This document shows, piece after piece, positions 49,822 to 57,549 of a DNA stretch of 64,000 nt. Numbering within the stretch: position 1 is the stretch's first letter; each line of letters begins with the position of its first letter. The notes under the pieces were generated by a model. The model saw only the letters and a program-made list of their open reading frames with translations, was not told where the DNA came from and searched no databases. Location: the NCBI GenBank assembly GCA_035999365.1, contig DASYGT010000047.1, positions 53,813-117,812 of the forward strand, in the 5' to 3' direction. This stretch comes from DASYGT01 sp035999365. Lineage in GTDB: Bacteria > Actinomycetota > Actinomycetes > Mycobacteriales > Jatrophihabitantaceae. A program made the position numbers and the translations under genes.

Positions 49822-50955
49822 TCAGCGGGCGGCGGGCGCCAGTCCGAGGGAGCGGCCGACGAGGCTGTGCTGGCGTTGCGCCAGAGCATCTGCGACCGAG
49901 CCGATGGCAGCCGAAGCGGCTGAGCCTGGTTCGGCAAGGATGACGGGGAGACCGGAGTCGCCACCTTCACGCACTGCCTGGTCGATCGGGATCTGGCCGA
50001 GAAGGGGCACCTTGGTGCCGGTCGATGCGGTGAGGGAATCGGCGACGGCCTGCCCGCCGCCCGCACCGAACAGCTCCATCCGCGAGCCGTCGGGTAGTTC
50101 GAGCCAGCTCATGTTCTCGACGACGCCGACGATCTGCTGATGGGTCTGCAATGCGATCGAGCCTGCACGTTCGGCGACCTCGCGGGCGGCGAGCTGCGGC
50201 GTGGTGACGATCAGTAGCTCTGCCGACGGAATGAGCTGCGCTACCGAGATCGCGATATCGCCGGTGCCGGGGGGCAGGTCCATCAGCAGGACGTCCAAAT
50301 CGCCCCAGAAGACGTCGGCGAGGAACTGCTGCAGCGCGCGATGCAACATCGGGCCACGCCAGACCACTGCGGTGTTGCCGGGCGTGAACATCCCGATCGA
50401 GATCACCTTCACGCCGTGCGCGATCGGCGGCATGATCATCTGTTCGACCTGGGTGGGTTTGCCCGTGACGCCGAGCATGCGGGGTACCGAGAAGCCGTAG
50501 ATGTCAGCGTCGACGACGCCGACGGACAATCCGCGTGCCGCGAGAGCGACCGCGAGGTTGACGGTGACCGACGACTTGCCCACGCCGCCCTTCCCCGATG
50601 CCACGGCATAGACGCGCGTTTGGGAGCCCGGCTGCGCAAACGGGATCTCGTTGACGGGTGCGTCGCCGCGCAGTTGCTGCCGTAGTTCGGTGCGCTGCTG
50701 GTCGGTCATGACGCCCAACGTCACCACCACCGAGCTGACCCCGTCGACACCAGACACCGCGTTGGTGACCTCGCGAGTGAGCTGCTCCTTCATCGGGCAC
50801 CCGGACACAGTGAGCAGCACGGTGACCTCGACCAACCCGTCGGCCTCGATCCGGACGGACTGAATCATGTTCAATTCCGTGATCGGCTTACGGATCTCCG
50901 GATCGTCGACCAGGGCAAGGGCCGAGCGGACCTCGGCTTCGTCGGGGATGGGCAC
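49822..50955 (-). CDS. mrp: Mrp/ApbC iron-sulfur cluster carrier ATPase
   Basis: 377-aa P-loop ATPase delivering Fe-S clusters to apoproteins. N-terminal MIP18/DUF59 domain (about 1-90, DDPEIRKPITELNMI, SGCPMKEQL), then deviant Walker A SGKGGVGKSSVTVN (about 115-128), switch DADIYGFSVPRML and DLPPGTGD. The CxxC present in E. coli Mrp is not visible, as in many actinobacterial versions. GTG preceded by GGAG. Converges with tatB by 13 nt; matches Rv1229c. Confidence 0.93.
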   Translation of the reverse strand: MPIPDEAEVRSALALVDDPEIRKPITELNMIQSVRIEADGLVEVTVLLTVSGCPMKEQLTREVTNAVSGVDGVSSVVVTLGVMTDQQRTELRQQLRGDAPVNEIPFAQPGSQTRVYAVASGKGGVGKSSVTVNLAVALAARGLSVGVVDADIYGFSVPRMLGVTGKPTQVEQMIMPPIAHGVKVISIGMFTPGNTAVVWRGPMLHRALQQFLADVFWGDLDVLLMDLPPGTGDIAISVAQLIPSAELLIVTTPQLAAREVAERAGSIALQTHQQIVGVVENMSWLELPDGSRMELFGAGGGQAVADSLTASTGTKVPLLGQIPIDQAVREGGDSGLPVILAEPGSAASAAIGSVADALAQRQHSLVGRSLGLAPAAR

Positions 50956-51042
50956 GCTCCGATGGTACGGGCGGTGTGGGGCAGGCCAGCGGCCCACGGA
51001 TGGACGGGCAGTTTGGTCACACCGTTTCACTAGACTCAGATC

Positions 51043-51549
51043 GTGAATTCCTCGCCGTCGCTGTCATCGGCGATCTCCGATCAGCCTCGGGCGGAGGGTC
51101 GCATCGCCGCCTCGGATTGGCGCATCGGTGTGTGGCGGGCGTTCCTTCGCGCGCACGCCGCCGTGGTCCGTGACCTCGAGCGCGAGTTGGTCGCCGAGGC
51201 CGGACTGCCCTTGGCCTGGTACGACGTATTGCTGCAGCTCGCCGAGTCGCCGCACCGGCGGCTGCGGATGGCCGACCTCGCCGATAGCGTTCTGCTGTCG
51301 CGCTCGGGGCTGACCCGGCTCGTCGATCGACTGCAGGCCGAAGGTCTCGTCTGCCGCGAGCGGTCGATCGACGATGCGCGGGGCACCTTCACGGTGCTCA
51401 CCGACGCCGGCTTCGAACGGCTGCGCGCCGCCGCGCCCACGCATCTCGCGGGCATCCAACAGCACTGGCTCGAACACTTCGACGACGACGAGCTGCATCG
51501 GCTCGGCGAACTGCTCGGTCGGCTGGGCGGCCCGGCCCAGACAGCATGA
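51043..51549 (+). CDS. MarR family transcriptional regulator
   Basis: 168-aa winged-helix regulator: LPLAWYDVLLQLAESPHRRL, recognition helix VLLSRSGLTRLVDRLQAEGL and wing RSIDDARGTFTVLTDAG. It is the first gene of an operon with azlCD (ATGA overlap), so it may respond to amino acids or analogues exported by AzlCD. No Shine-Dalgarno is visible at GTG 51043, but a -10-like TAGACT at 51031-51036 ends 6 nt before it, so the mRNA may be leaderless. Confidence 0.9.
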   Translation: MNSSPSLSSAISDQPRAEGRIAASDWRIGVWRAFLRAHAAVVRDLERELVAEAGLPLAWYDVLLQLAESPHRRLRMADLADSVLLSRSGLTRLVDRLQAEGLVCRERSIDDARGTFTVLTDAGFERLRAAAPTHLAGIQQHWLEHFDDDELHRLGELLGRLGGPAQTA

Positions 51550-52241
51550 CCGCTGCGACCGGCGCGCCTGGGCCGTCGGCGCGACGGTCGGTCGTGCGCG
51601 ACTCACTCGGCGTCGGTGTTGCGGTCGGTGCGTACGGCTTCGCTTTCGGTGCTGCCTCAGTAGCGGCCGGACTGTCGGTGCTGCAGTCGTGCCTGCTGTC
51701 GATGCTGGCCTTCACCGGGGGGACGCAGTTCGCCGTCGTCGGCGTCGTCGCCGGCGGCGGCTCCCTCGTCGCGGCACTGGGCAGCGGATTGTTGCTCGCC
51801 TCGCGCAACACGCTCTACGCGATGCGCCTCGCACCGCTGCTGCGGGTGCGCGGCATGCGGCGACTGCTCGCCGCACTGGGGACGATCGACGAATCGACGG
51901 CGATGGCAATCGCGCAACGCGAGCCCGCACTGTCACGCGTCGCGTTCTGGTGGACGTTCGGCGGGGTCTTCACGTTCTGGAACCTGTCCACCCTGCTCGG
52001 TGCGGCCGGCGCGAGCGCCTTCGGCGACCCGTCACGGTACGGACTCGACGCCGTGATACCCGCTGCGTTCCTGGCGCTGCTCGCACCCCGGTTGCGCAGC
52101 GGCGCCGTTGAGCGGCGCGTCGCACTCGGTGGCGCGGCGATCGCTCTCGTCCTCATCCCGTTGACGCCGCCCGGTGTACCTGTGCTCGCGTCGTGTGCGG
52201 CACTGCTTCTCGCGGTCCGCGTGCGGGAGGCGACGTCCTGA
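51546..52241 (+). CDS. azlC: AzlC family branched-chain amino acid exporter, large subunit
   Basis: 231-aa membrane protein with about six to seven helices. The AzlC pattern includes YGFAFGAASVAAGLS, MLAFTGGTQFA and LASRNTLYAMRLAPLL. AzlCD exports branched-chain amino acids and the analogue 4-azaleucine in Bacillus. ATG overlaps the MarR stop; the azlD stop/start overlap is at 52238. Confidence 0.92.
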   Translation: MTAATGAPGPSARRSVVRDSLGVGVAVGAYGFAFGAASVAAGLSVLQSCLLSMLAFTGGTQFAVVGVVAGGGSLVAALGSGLLLASRNTLYAMRLAPLLRVRGMRRLLAALGTIDESTAMAIAQREPALSRVAFWWTFGGVFTFWNLSTLLGAAGASAFGDPSRYGLDAVIPAAFLALLAPRLRSGAVERRVALGGAAIALVLIPLTPPGVPVLASCAALLLAVRVREATS

Positions 52242-52543
52242 ACCTCTGGGTGCTCGTTGTCGCCACGGTCGTCGGTTGTTACGTGCTCAAGCTGGCCGGC
52301 TACCTGGTTCCGGCGCGCGTGCTCGACCATCCCCGCACGAGGCGGGCCATCGAGTTGCTGCCCGTCGCGCTGCTTGCTGCGCTCGTGGTCGTCGAGGCGC
52401 TGGCGAGCGGGCGCCACCTCGACTGGAACGCCGCTCGGCTGGCCGGATTGGCTGTGGGTGCGATCGCTGTCTGGCGACGCGCGCCGTTCCTTGTGGTGGT
52501 GATCAGCGCGGCTGTGACGGCCGCTGTCTTGCGGCAGGTATGA
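52238..52543 (+). CDS. azlD: AzlD family branched-chain amino acid exporter, small subunit
   Basis: 101-aa partner of AzlC with three to four hydrophobic helices (VLVVATVVGCYVLKLAGYLV, IELLPVALLAALVVVEAL, AVWRRAPFLVVVISAAV). The start appears to be CTG at 52238, overlapping the azlC stop as CTGA. A perfect GGGAGG (52225-52230) lies 7 nt before it, and the family N-terminus begins there. GTG 52250 would delete the first residues of helix 1, and GTG 52193 has no ribosome binding site. Confidence 0.85.
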   Translation: MNLWVLVVATVVGCYVLKLAGYLVPARVLDHPRTRRAIELLPVALLAALVVVEALASGRHLDWNAARLAGLAVGAIAVWRRAPFLVVVISAAVTAAVLRQV

Positions 52544-52557
52544 CGCGTGGTCGCTGC

Positions 52558-53328
52558 TCAGGACCGGTGGAGTCGCCCCAACAGCACGGTGGCGTCGAGA
52601 TCGTGGGAGTGGACGACCTCGACGTCGAGGGCTGCGGCGGCGAAGATCGCGGTCGCAGTCGGCACCTGAGCCGCGCTCACCTCGATGAGCAGTACGCCGT
52701 CCCGAGCCAGCCAGATCGCGGCGGATGTGGCGATGCGGCGATGCACATCCAGCCCGTCCGGACCGCCGTCGAGGGCCACGCGGGGCTCGTGTTCGCGTGC
52801 CTCGGGCGGCATCAGGGCCACCGCGTCGGTCGGCACGTACGGAGCGTTGGCCACGAGCACGTCGACCTGGCCGCTGAGCCGCGGCGGCAGGGCGGCGTAC
52901 AGGTCGCCGAGATGCACGGCCGCGCCCGGAAGGTTTCGGCGGGCGCAGCGCGTAGCGGCGGCGTCGATGTCCGCGGCGTGCAACAACGCCCCAGGCAGTG
53001 CGGCAAGAACTGCGGCCGATACCGCGCCCGACCCGCAGCAGAGTTCGACGACGGTTGGTGAGGGGCCGCGCGCGGCGGCGATCGCCCGATCCGCGAGGAA
53101 CTCGGTGCGTCGCCGTGGCACGAATACGCCCGGCTCGACCTGGATGCGCAGGCCGCAGAACTCGGCCCATCCAACAACCTGCTCCAACGGTTCGCCGGCA
53201 ACTCTTCGGGCGAGCAGCACCTGCAACTGTTCCGTGGTCCGAGCGGACTCGACGAGCACCTGCGCCTCGTCCTCGGCGAAGACGCAGCCGGCCTGCCGCA
53301 GGGCGGTGACGATGTCGACGACGTTCAG
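52558..53328 (-). CDS. Putative protein N5-glutamine methyltransferase (PrmC/HemK-like, TIGR03704 type)
   Basis: 256-aa SAM methyltransferase. N-terminal helical domain (TALRQAGCVFAEDEAQVL), then GVFVPRRRTEFLADRA, SAM motif VVELCCGSGAVSAAVL and catalytic motif NAPYVP in place of the usual NPPY. The A (NAPY) variant is typical of the TIGR03704 branch, whose substrate is unproven. The best start is CTG at 53328, overlapping the DUF1003 stop (CTGA) with GAGG 7 nt upstream; the first standard start (GTG 53259) would remove 23 conserved residues. Confidence 0.85.
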   Translation of the reverse strand: MNVVDIVTALRQAGCVFAEDEAQVLVESARTTEQLQVLLARRVAGEPLEQVVGWAEFCGLRIQVEPGVFVPRRRTEFLADRAIAAARGPSPTVVELCCGSGAVSAAVLAALPGALLHAADIDAAATRCARRNLPGAAVHLGDLYAALPPRLSGQVDVLVANAPYVPTDAVALMPPEAREHEPRVALDGGPDGLDVHRRIATSAAIWLARDGVLLIEVSAAQVPTATAIFAAAALDVEVVHSHDLDATVLLGRLHRS

Positions 53329-53825
53329 TCGGCCGCCTCGACAGCTCGCAGGTCGTCTCGGCCGCCCTCGCGCAGCGCCTCGATGCGGGTCAGCTCCGAG
53401 CGGAGGAAGTCGCGAGTGGCCACCTCGCCGAGCGACATGCGTACTGCGGCGATCTCGCGGGCGAGGTACTCCAAGTCGGCCTTCGACTGGCGTGCCTCGT
53501 CGCGGTCGGCTTCAAGATTGACGCGATCTCGGTCGTCCTGACGGTTTTGGGCGAGCAGGATCAGTGGCGCGGCGTAGGCGGCCTGCAGCGAGAGTACGAG
53601 GGTGAGGAACGTGAACGTGTAAGGGTCGAAATGCGGAAGTCCGGGGACGGTGTTGACGAGCACCCATACGGCGATCGCGATCGTCTGGATGACGAGAAAC
53701 CGGCCGGTCCCCAGAAATCGGGCGATGCGCTCGGTGAGCCTGCCGAACGCCTCGGCGTCGTAGTTCGGCCGAAAACCTCGGCGCTCGACGCGGGGCTGGT
53801 CGAGGCGGGTGCGTTGCTCAGCCAT
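53325..53825 (-). CDS. DUF1003 membrane protein
   Basis: 166-aa protein with the DUF1003 layout: N-terminal basic region, two transmembrane helices (about 41-60 and 66-88, FLTLVLSLQAAYAAPLILLA) joined by PGLPHFDPYTF, then a charged coiled C-terminus beginning AQNRQDDRDRVNLEADRD. Function unknown. ATG overlaps the MgtE-like stop by 8 nt; corresponds to Rv1231c next to Rv1232c, so it probably acts with that Mg2+-sensing protein. Confidence 0.9.
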   Translation of the reverse strand: MAEQRTRLDQPRVERRGFRPNYDAEAFGRLTERIARFLGTGRFLVIQTIAIAVWVLVNTVPGLPHFDPYTFTFLTLVLSLQAAYAAPLILLAQNRQDDRDRVNLEADRDEARQSKADLEYLAREIAAVRMSLGEVATRDFLRSELTRIEALREGGRDDLRAVEAAD

Positions 53826-55086
53826 CGCCCACCGCCCGCCCGGCATCGGCGTCGGTGTCGCGCCAGTCTTCGGGCAGCAGGTGGTCGAGCACGTCGTCGA
53901 CGGAAACGGCGCCCAGCAAGCGGTTGCCTTCGTCCACGACGGGGGCGGCCACGAGGTTGTAGGTGGCGAGGTGCCGGGTGACCTCGTCGATCGGCGCGTC
54001 CGGGCGCAGTGCACCGGTGTCCCTCTCGCAGATTCCGCTCACCAGCGTCGCGGGGGGCTCGCGCAGCAGCCGCTGAATGTGCGCCGTGCCGAGGAAACGT
54101 CCCGTCGGGGTGGCCTGTGGCGGGCGGACGACGAACACCTGCGCGGCGATTGCGGGGGACAGTTCGGGGTTGCGCACCATCGCAAGTGCTTCGGCGACCG
54201 TCGCGTCCGGTAGCAAGATCACGGGCTCGGATGTCATGAGACCGCCGGCCGTGTAGTCGCCGTAGGTCATCAGGCGGCGCACCGGTTCGGCCTCTTCGGG
54301 CTCCATCAGCTCCAGCAGCCGCTTCTGGTCATCAGCCGTCATCTCGCCGAGCAGGTCAGCCGCGTCATCGTCGTCCATCGCTTCGAGGACGTCGGCAGCA
54401 CGCTCGTCGGCCAGCGTGTGCATCAGCTCAACCTGATCGTCGTCCGGCAGCTCCTGAAGGATGTCTGCCAGCCGCTCGTCGTCGAACGCCGCGACGACCT
54501 CGCGGCGGCGCTTCTCCGGCATCTCCTGGAGCGCGTTCGCGACGTCTGCCGCGCGCATGTCGGCCAGCATCGCCACGAGTGCGCCCGTGCCCTGCTCGGC
54601 CTCGGCGACGGCGAGGCCGTCAACCTCGCTCCACAGGACCTGGAAGAGCTGTCCCCGACGCCGGGGGAGCCGTCCACCGATGCTGCGAACCGCAAGACGA
54701 CTGATCACCCAGTCACGATTACGGTTCTGCTCCATCGCCGCGTCGACGATCGTGACCTCCTCGCCGGTCTCGACGATGGTCACCCGCCGATCGAGCAGCT
54801 CGGACAGCACGAGCACCTCGCTCGATCGGCGCTCGAAACGCTTCATGTTGACCGTTCCGGACGACAGGACGACGGCCTCCGGCTCGATTCGGGTCACGCG
54901 GCCCATCGGAACGAAGATCCGGTGCCGGTGCAGCAACTCGATGACGAGGCCGATGAGGCGTGGCGCCTGACGATCGACGCGGACCACCGTCACGGCTTCC
55001 CGCACGCGGCCGAGCTGGTCGCCGTTGGGGTCGAATACGCCGATTCCGGCGAGCCGCGCCAGGAACACGCGTGTCGCCGAGCTCAT
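53818..55086 (-). CDS. MgtE N-domain/CBS-domain protein with PRC barrel (no membrane domain)
   Basis: 422-aa cytosolic protein: two N-terminal PRC-barrel-like repeats (about 5-150), an MgtE intracellular N domain of helical repeats (VAMLADMRAADVANALQEMP, RLADILQELPDDDQVELM, AADVLEAMDDDDAADLLGEM), and a CBS pair (about 285-410). MgtE's five transmembrane helices are absent. In MgtE these domains sense Mg2+, so this may be a stand-alone sensor working with the DUF1003 membrane protein. Matches Rv1232c. Diverges from the lyase gene across 145 bp. Confidence 0.86.
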   Translation of the reverse strand: MSSATRVFLARLAGIGVFDPNGDQLGRVREAVTVVRVDRQAPRLIGLVIELLHRHRIFVPMGRVTRIEPEAVVLSSGTVNMKRFERRSSEVLVLSELLDRRVTIVETGEEVTIVDAAMEQNRNRDWVISRLAVRSIGGRLPRRRGQLFQVLWSEVDGLAVAEAEQGTGALVAMLADMRAADVANALQEMPEKRRREVVAAFDDERLADILQELPDDDQVELMHTLADERAADVLEAMDDDDAADLLGEMTADDQKRLLELMEPEEAEPVRRLMTYGDYTAGGLMTSEPVILLPDATVAEALAMVRNPELSPAIAAQVFVVRPPQATPTGRFLGTAHIQRLLREPPATLVSGICERDTGALRPDAPIDEVTRHLATYNLVAAPVVDEGNRLLGAVSVDDVLDHLLPEDWRDTDADAGRAVGDG

Positions 55087-55231
55087 GGCCGCGCCCGCCG
55101 GATCGTCACGTCAGCAGGCTATCTGTGCGGCGACCGGGCAGCCCAGATGCGCGCCGGGAGCCGGATCGAGTCGTGTGAAACCTCCGACATCGGGTTGGCG
55201 TCAGCACTCGCCCGTGGGCATGCTCGCTCCT

Positions 55232-56191
55232 ATGACCGAGACGCTGCGCCCCCGCCGATCGTGCCTGGCCGTCCCAGGCAGCAACCCCCGCTTCCTTGAG
55301 AAGGCCAAGGGCCTGCCGGCCGATCAGGTGTTCCTCGACCTCGAGGACGCCTGCGCGCCGCTCGCGAAGCCGGAGGCTCGCAAGAACATCGTCGCGGCAC
55401 TGAACGAGGGCGGCTGGGGCGACAAGATTCGTGTCGTGCGCGTCAACGACTGGACGACGCACTGGACGTATCGGGATGTCGTCGAGGTCATCGAGGGTGC
55501 CGGCCCCAACCTGGACTGCATCATGCTGCCGAAGGTGCAGAGCGCCGACCAGGTCGTTGCTCTCGACCTCCTCATGACGCAGATCGAGAAGACGATGGGC
55601 TACGAGGTCGGACGCATCGGCATCGAGGCGCAGATCGAGAATGCACAGGGGCTGATCGCCGTCGATGCGATCGCCAAGGCGAGCCCGCGTGTCGAGACGA
55701 TCATCTTCGGCCCCGCAGACTTCATGGCCAGCATCAACATGAAGTCGCTGACCGTCGGTGAGCAACCGCCTGGCTATGACGTCGGCGATGCCTATCACCA
55801 CATCCTGATGTCGATCCTGATGGCCGCTCGCGCGAACAACAAGCAGGCGATCGACGGTCCGTACCTGCAGATCCGCGACCCTGACGGCTTCCGCCGGGTG
55901 GCCTCGCGCTCGGCGGCTCTCGGCTTCGACGGCAAGTGGGTGCTGCACCCGGACCAGGTCGGCATCGCCAATGAGGTGTACGCACCCTCGCAGGAGGATT
56001 TCGACCACGCCGAGCTGATCCTGGACGCGTACGACTTCTATACCTCCGAGGCCGGAGGGGCGAAGGGCTCGGCGATGCTGGGCGACGAGATGATCGACGA
56101 GGCCTCTCGCAAGATGGCACTCGTCATCGCGGCCAAGGGACGCGCCGCGGGGCTCACCCGTACCTCCACGTTCACGCCGCCTGAGAGCTGA
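55232..56191 (+). CDS. HpcH/HpaI aldolase/citrate lyase beta-like protein (malyl-CoA lyase type)
   Basis: 319-aa TIM-barrel C-C lyase: PRRSCLAVPGSNPRFLEKAK, metal/substrate region FLDLEDACAPLAKPEARKN, IEAQIENAQGLIAVDAIAK, FGPADFMAS and KWVLHPDQVGIANE. The conserved Glu and Asp for Mg2+ are present. Candidates are malyl-CoA/methylmalyl-CoA lyase or citramalyl-CoA lyase (CitE); there are no citrate lyase alpha/gamma genes nearby, arguing against citrate lyase. ATG 55232 chosen, with an in-frame ATG 4 codons upstream. Confidence 0.87.
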   Translation: MTETLRPRRSCLAVPGSNPRFLEKAKGLPADQVFLDLEDACAPLAKPEARKNIVAALNEGGWGDKIRVVRVNDWTTHWTYRDVVEVIEGAGPNLDCIMLPKVQSADQVVALDLLMTQIEKTMGYEVGRIGIEAQIENAQGLIAVDAIAKASPRVETIIFGPADFMASINMKSLTVGEQPPGYDVGDAYHHILMSILMAARANNKQAIDGPYLQIRDPDGFRRVASRSAALGFDGKWVLHPDQVGIANEVYAPSQEDFDHAELILDAYDFYTSEAGGAKGSAMLGDEMIDEASRKMALVIAAKGRAAGLTRTSTFTPPES

Positions 56192-56255
56192 TCTGACGCC
56201 TGCTTAGCGGTGAAGTACGGTCGGGGCCGTCGTCACATCACGTGAGGGGATTGTC

Positions 56256-57014
56256 TTGGCCGGGCGCGCAGTCAGGTGGTTTGCCGTTGCCGCATCGTCA
56301 GCGTTGGCGACCGCGGTTCTCGGCGCCTGCAGCGGATCGTCCACGGGCGGCACCAACTTCCCGCCACAGTCCAACGGCTTGCCCACCGGTCTGCCCACCC
56401 AGTCGCTCGATCCGAGCATCTCCGGCAGCGCTTTGCTCTCGGCGTCGCTCGCCGACGTCGGCAAGGCGCGTTCGTTCCGCATCGTCGAGACGTCGACCAC
56501 CAAGGGCGTGACAACCCATGTCGACATGCGCTACAGCGCGAGCGGGAGCGCCGGCACGATCACCAACGGTTCCAGCACCCTCCATCTGATCCACATCGGC
56601 AGCGCGACGTACGTCAAGGCGCCCGACGGGTTTTGGAAGGCACAGCTGACCTCCGCGCAGCAGGCCAAGTACGGCAACGATGTACACAACGCCTGGGTCA
56701 AGGTTCCCCTGCTCGGTTCGACGTTCGGCCAACTGTCGGCCTTCACCGACAAGGAGCAGATCGTCGGTGCGCTGGTGAAGAAGGAGACGTCGCAGTTCGT
56801 GCGCGGCCCGAAGCAGACCGTCGACGGCGTGCCTTCGGTCCGGCTCACCGACCCCATCAAGGGAACCGTGGTCTACGTCGCAACGATCGGCACGCCGTAC
56901 CCGGTCCAGGTCGTCGGGGGCAAGGGCTCGAGCGCCGTGGCTCACTTCAGCGAGTGGAACACGCCGTTCAGCGTCGCGCCTCCTGCCGACTACTTCGCGT
57001 TGCCCAGTTCCTGA
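56256..57014 (+). CDS. LppX/LprAFG-family lipoprotein
   Basis: 252-aa exported lipoprotein; signal peptide ends at lipobox LGAC (Cys about 25). The body fits the LprG/LppX half-barrel: RSFRIVETSTTKGVTTHVDM, TYVKAPDGFWKAQL, VRLTDPIKGTVVYVA, YPVQVVGG and a PFSVAPPADYFAL ending. Relatives carry triacylated lipids or lipoglycans across the envelope. TTG start supported by GAGGGGA 5 nt upstream. Confidence 0.84.
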   Translation: MAGRAVRWFAVAASSALATAVLGACSGSSTGGTNFPPQSNGLPTGLPTQSLDPSISGSALLSASLADVGKARSFRIVETSTTKGVTTHVDMRYSASGSAGTITNGSSTLHLIHIGSATYVKAPDGFWKAQLTSAQQAKYGNDVHNAWVKVPLLGSTFGQLSAFTDKEQIVGALVKKETSQFVRGPKQTVDGVPSVRLTDPIKGTVVYVATIGTPYPVQVVGGKGSSAVAHFSEWNTPFSVAPPADYFALPSS

Positions 57015-57032
57015 TTCGGCCCCGCTCGCAGC

Positions 57033-57410
57033 TCAGGGCACTTCGACGGATGCGGCGAGGAAATCTTCCCCCTCGCCCGGCACTACGCAGAACAGCAGTC
57101 CGGCCGGGTCGCGCAGAACCACCCATTCGTCATGCCGCTCTACCTCGACGGCGCCGGCGGCAACCAGCCGGCTGACCTCGGACTCGACGTCGTCGCTCTC
57201 GATGTCGAGATGCACCCGTGCGGCTGCTCTACCGACGTCCTGGATCATGAACGCGCCGAGGGCGGCGGGATGTTCGAGCACGTGATACTCGGGAAAGCGC
57301 TGGCCGCGGCGGGCGTGGGCGGCCAGTGCGGTGGTCCAGAAGGTTCGGGCGCGGTCGTGCACGTCGGAGGGAACATCGACGACCACGGTGCGCAACAAGA
57401 TCCGGTGCAT
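57033..57410 (-). CDS. VOC-superfamily (glyoxalase-like) protein
   Basis: 125-aa single VOC module with two beta-alpha-beta-beta-beta halves: RTVVVDVPSDVHDRARTFWT and VHLDIESDDVESEVSRLVAA, ending WVVLRDPAGLLFCVVPGEG, which has the typical DPxGxxF motif. Probable metal ligands H and E are few, so it may be non-enzymatic. Divergent from the acyl-CoA dehydrogenase gene around a perfect palindrome. Confidence 0.85.
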   Translation of the reverse strand: MHRILLRTVVVDVPSDVHDRARTFWTTALAAHARRGQRFPEYHVLEHPAALGAFMIQDVGRAAARVHLDIESDDVESEVSRLVAAGAVEVERHDEWVVLRDPAGLLFCVVPGEGEDFLAASVEVP

Positions 57411-57435
57411 GGGCAGATCGTGACACTGCGGCCGT

Positions 57436-57459
57436 GGTGACGGTGTGCAAACCGTCACC
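57436..57459. promoter_or_regulatory. Perfect 9-bp inverted repeat in a divergent promoter region
   Basis: GGTGACGGT (57436-57444) and ACCGTCACC (57451-57459) are exact inverted repeats with a 6-nt spacer. The site is 26 bp upstream of the VOC start and 91 bp upstream of the acyl-CoA dehydrogenase start. A second pair, GCAAACC (57447) and GGTTTGC (57468), overlaps it. Likely a dimeric regulator site for one or both divergent genes. Confidence 0.5.
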
Positions 57460-57549
57460 CCTTCCCTGGTTTGCTTGGGCGTCCGGCGACTCGCCGGGGG
57501 ATAATTCGGCGACCGCCCGGGCCGGCACGGCCCCGACGAGGAGGACCCG

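Noticed and set aside
51815..53170. 451-residue minus-strand frame opposite azlCD and across the PrmC-like gene
   Set aside because: Arg/Pro-rich composition without motifs; real genes on both strands cover the region.
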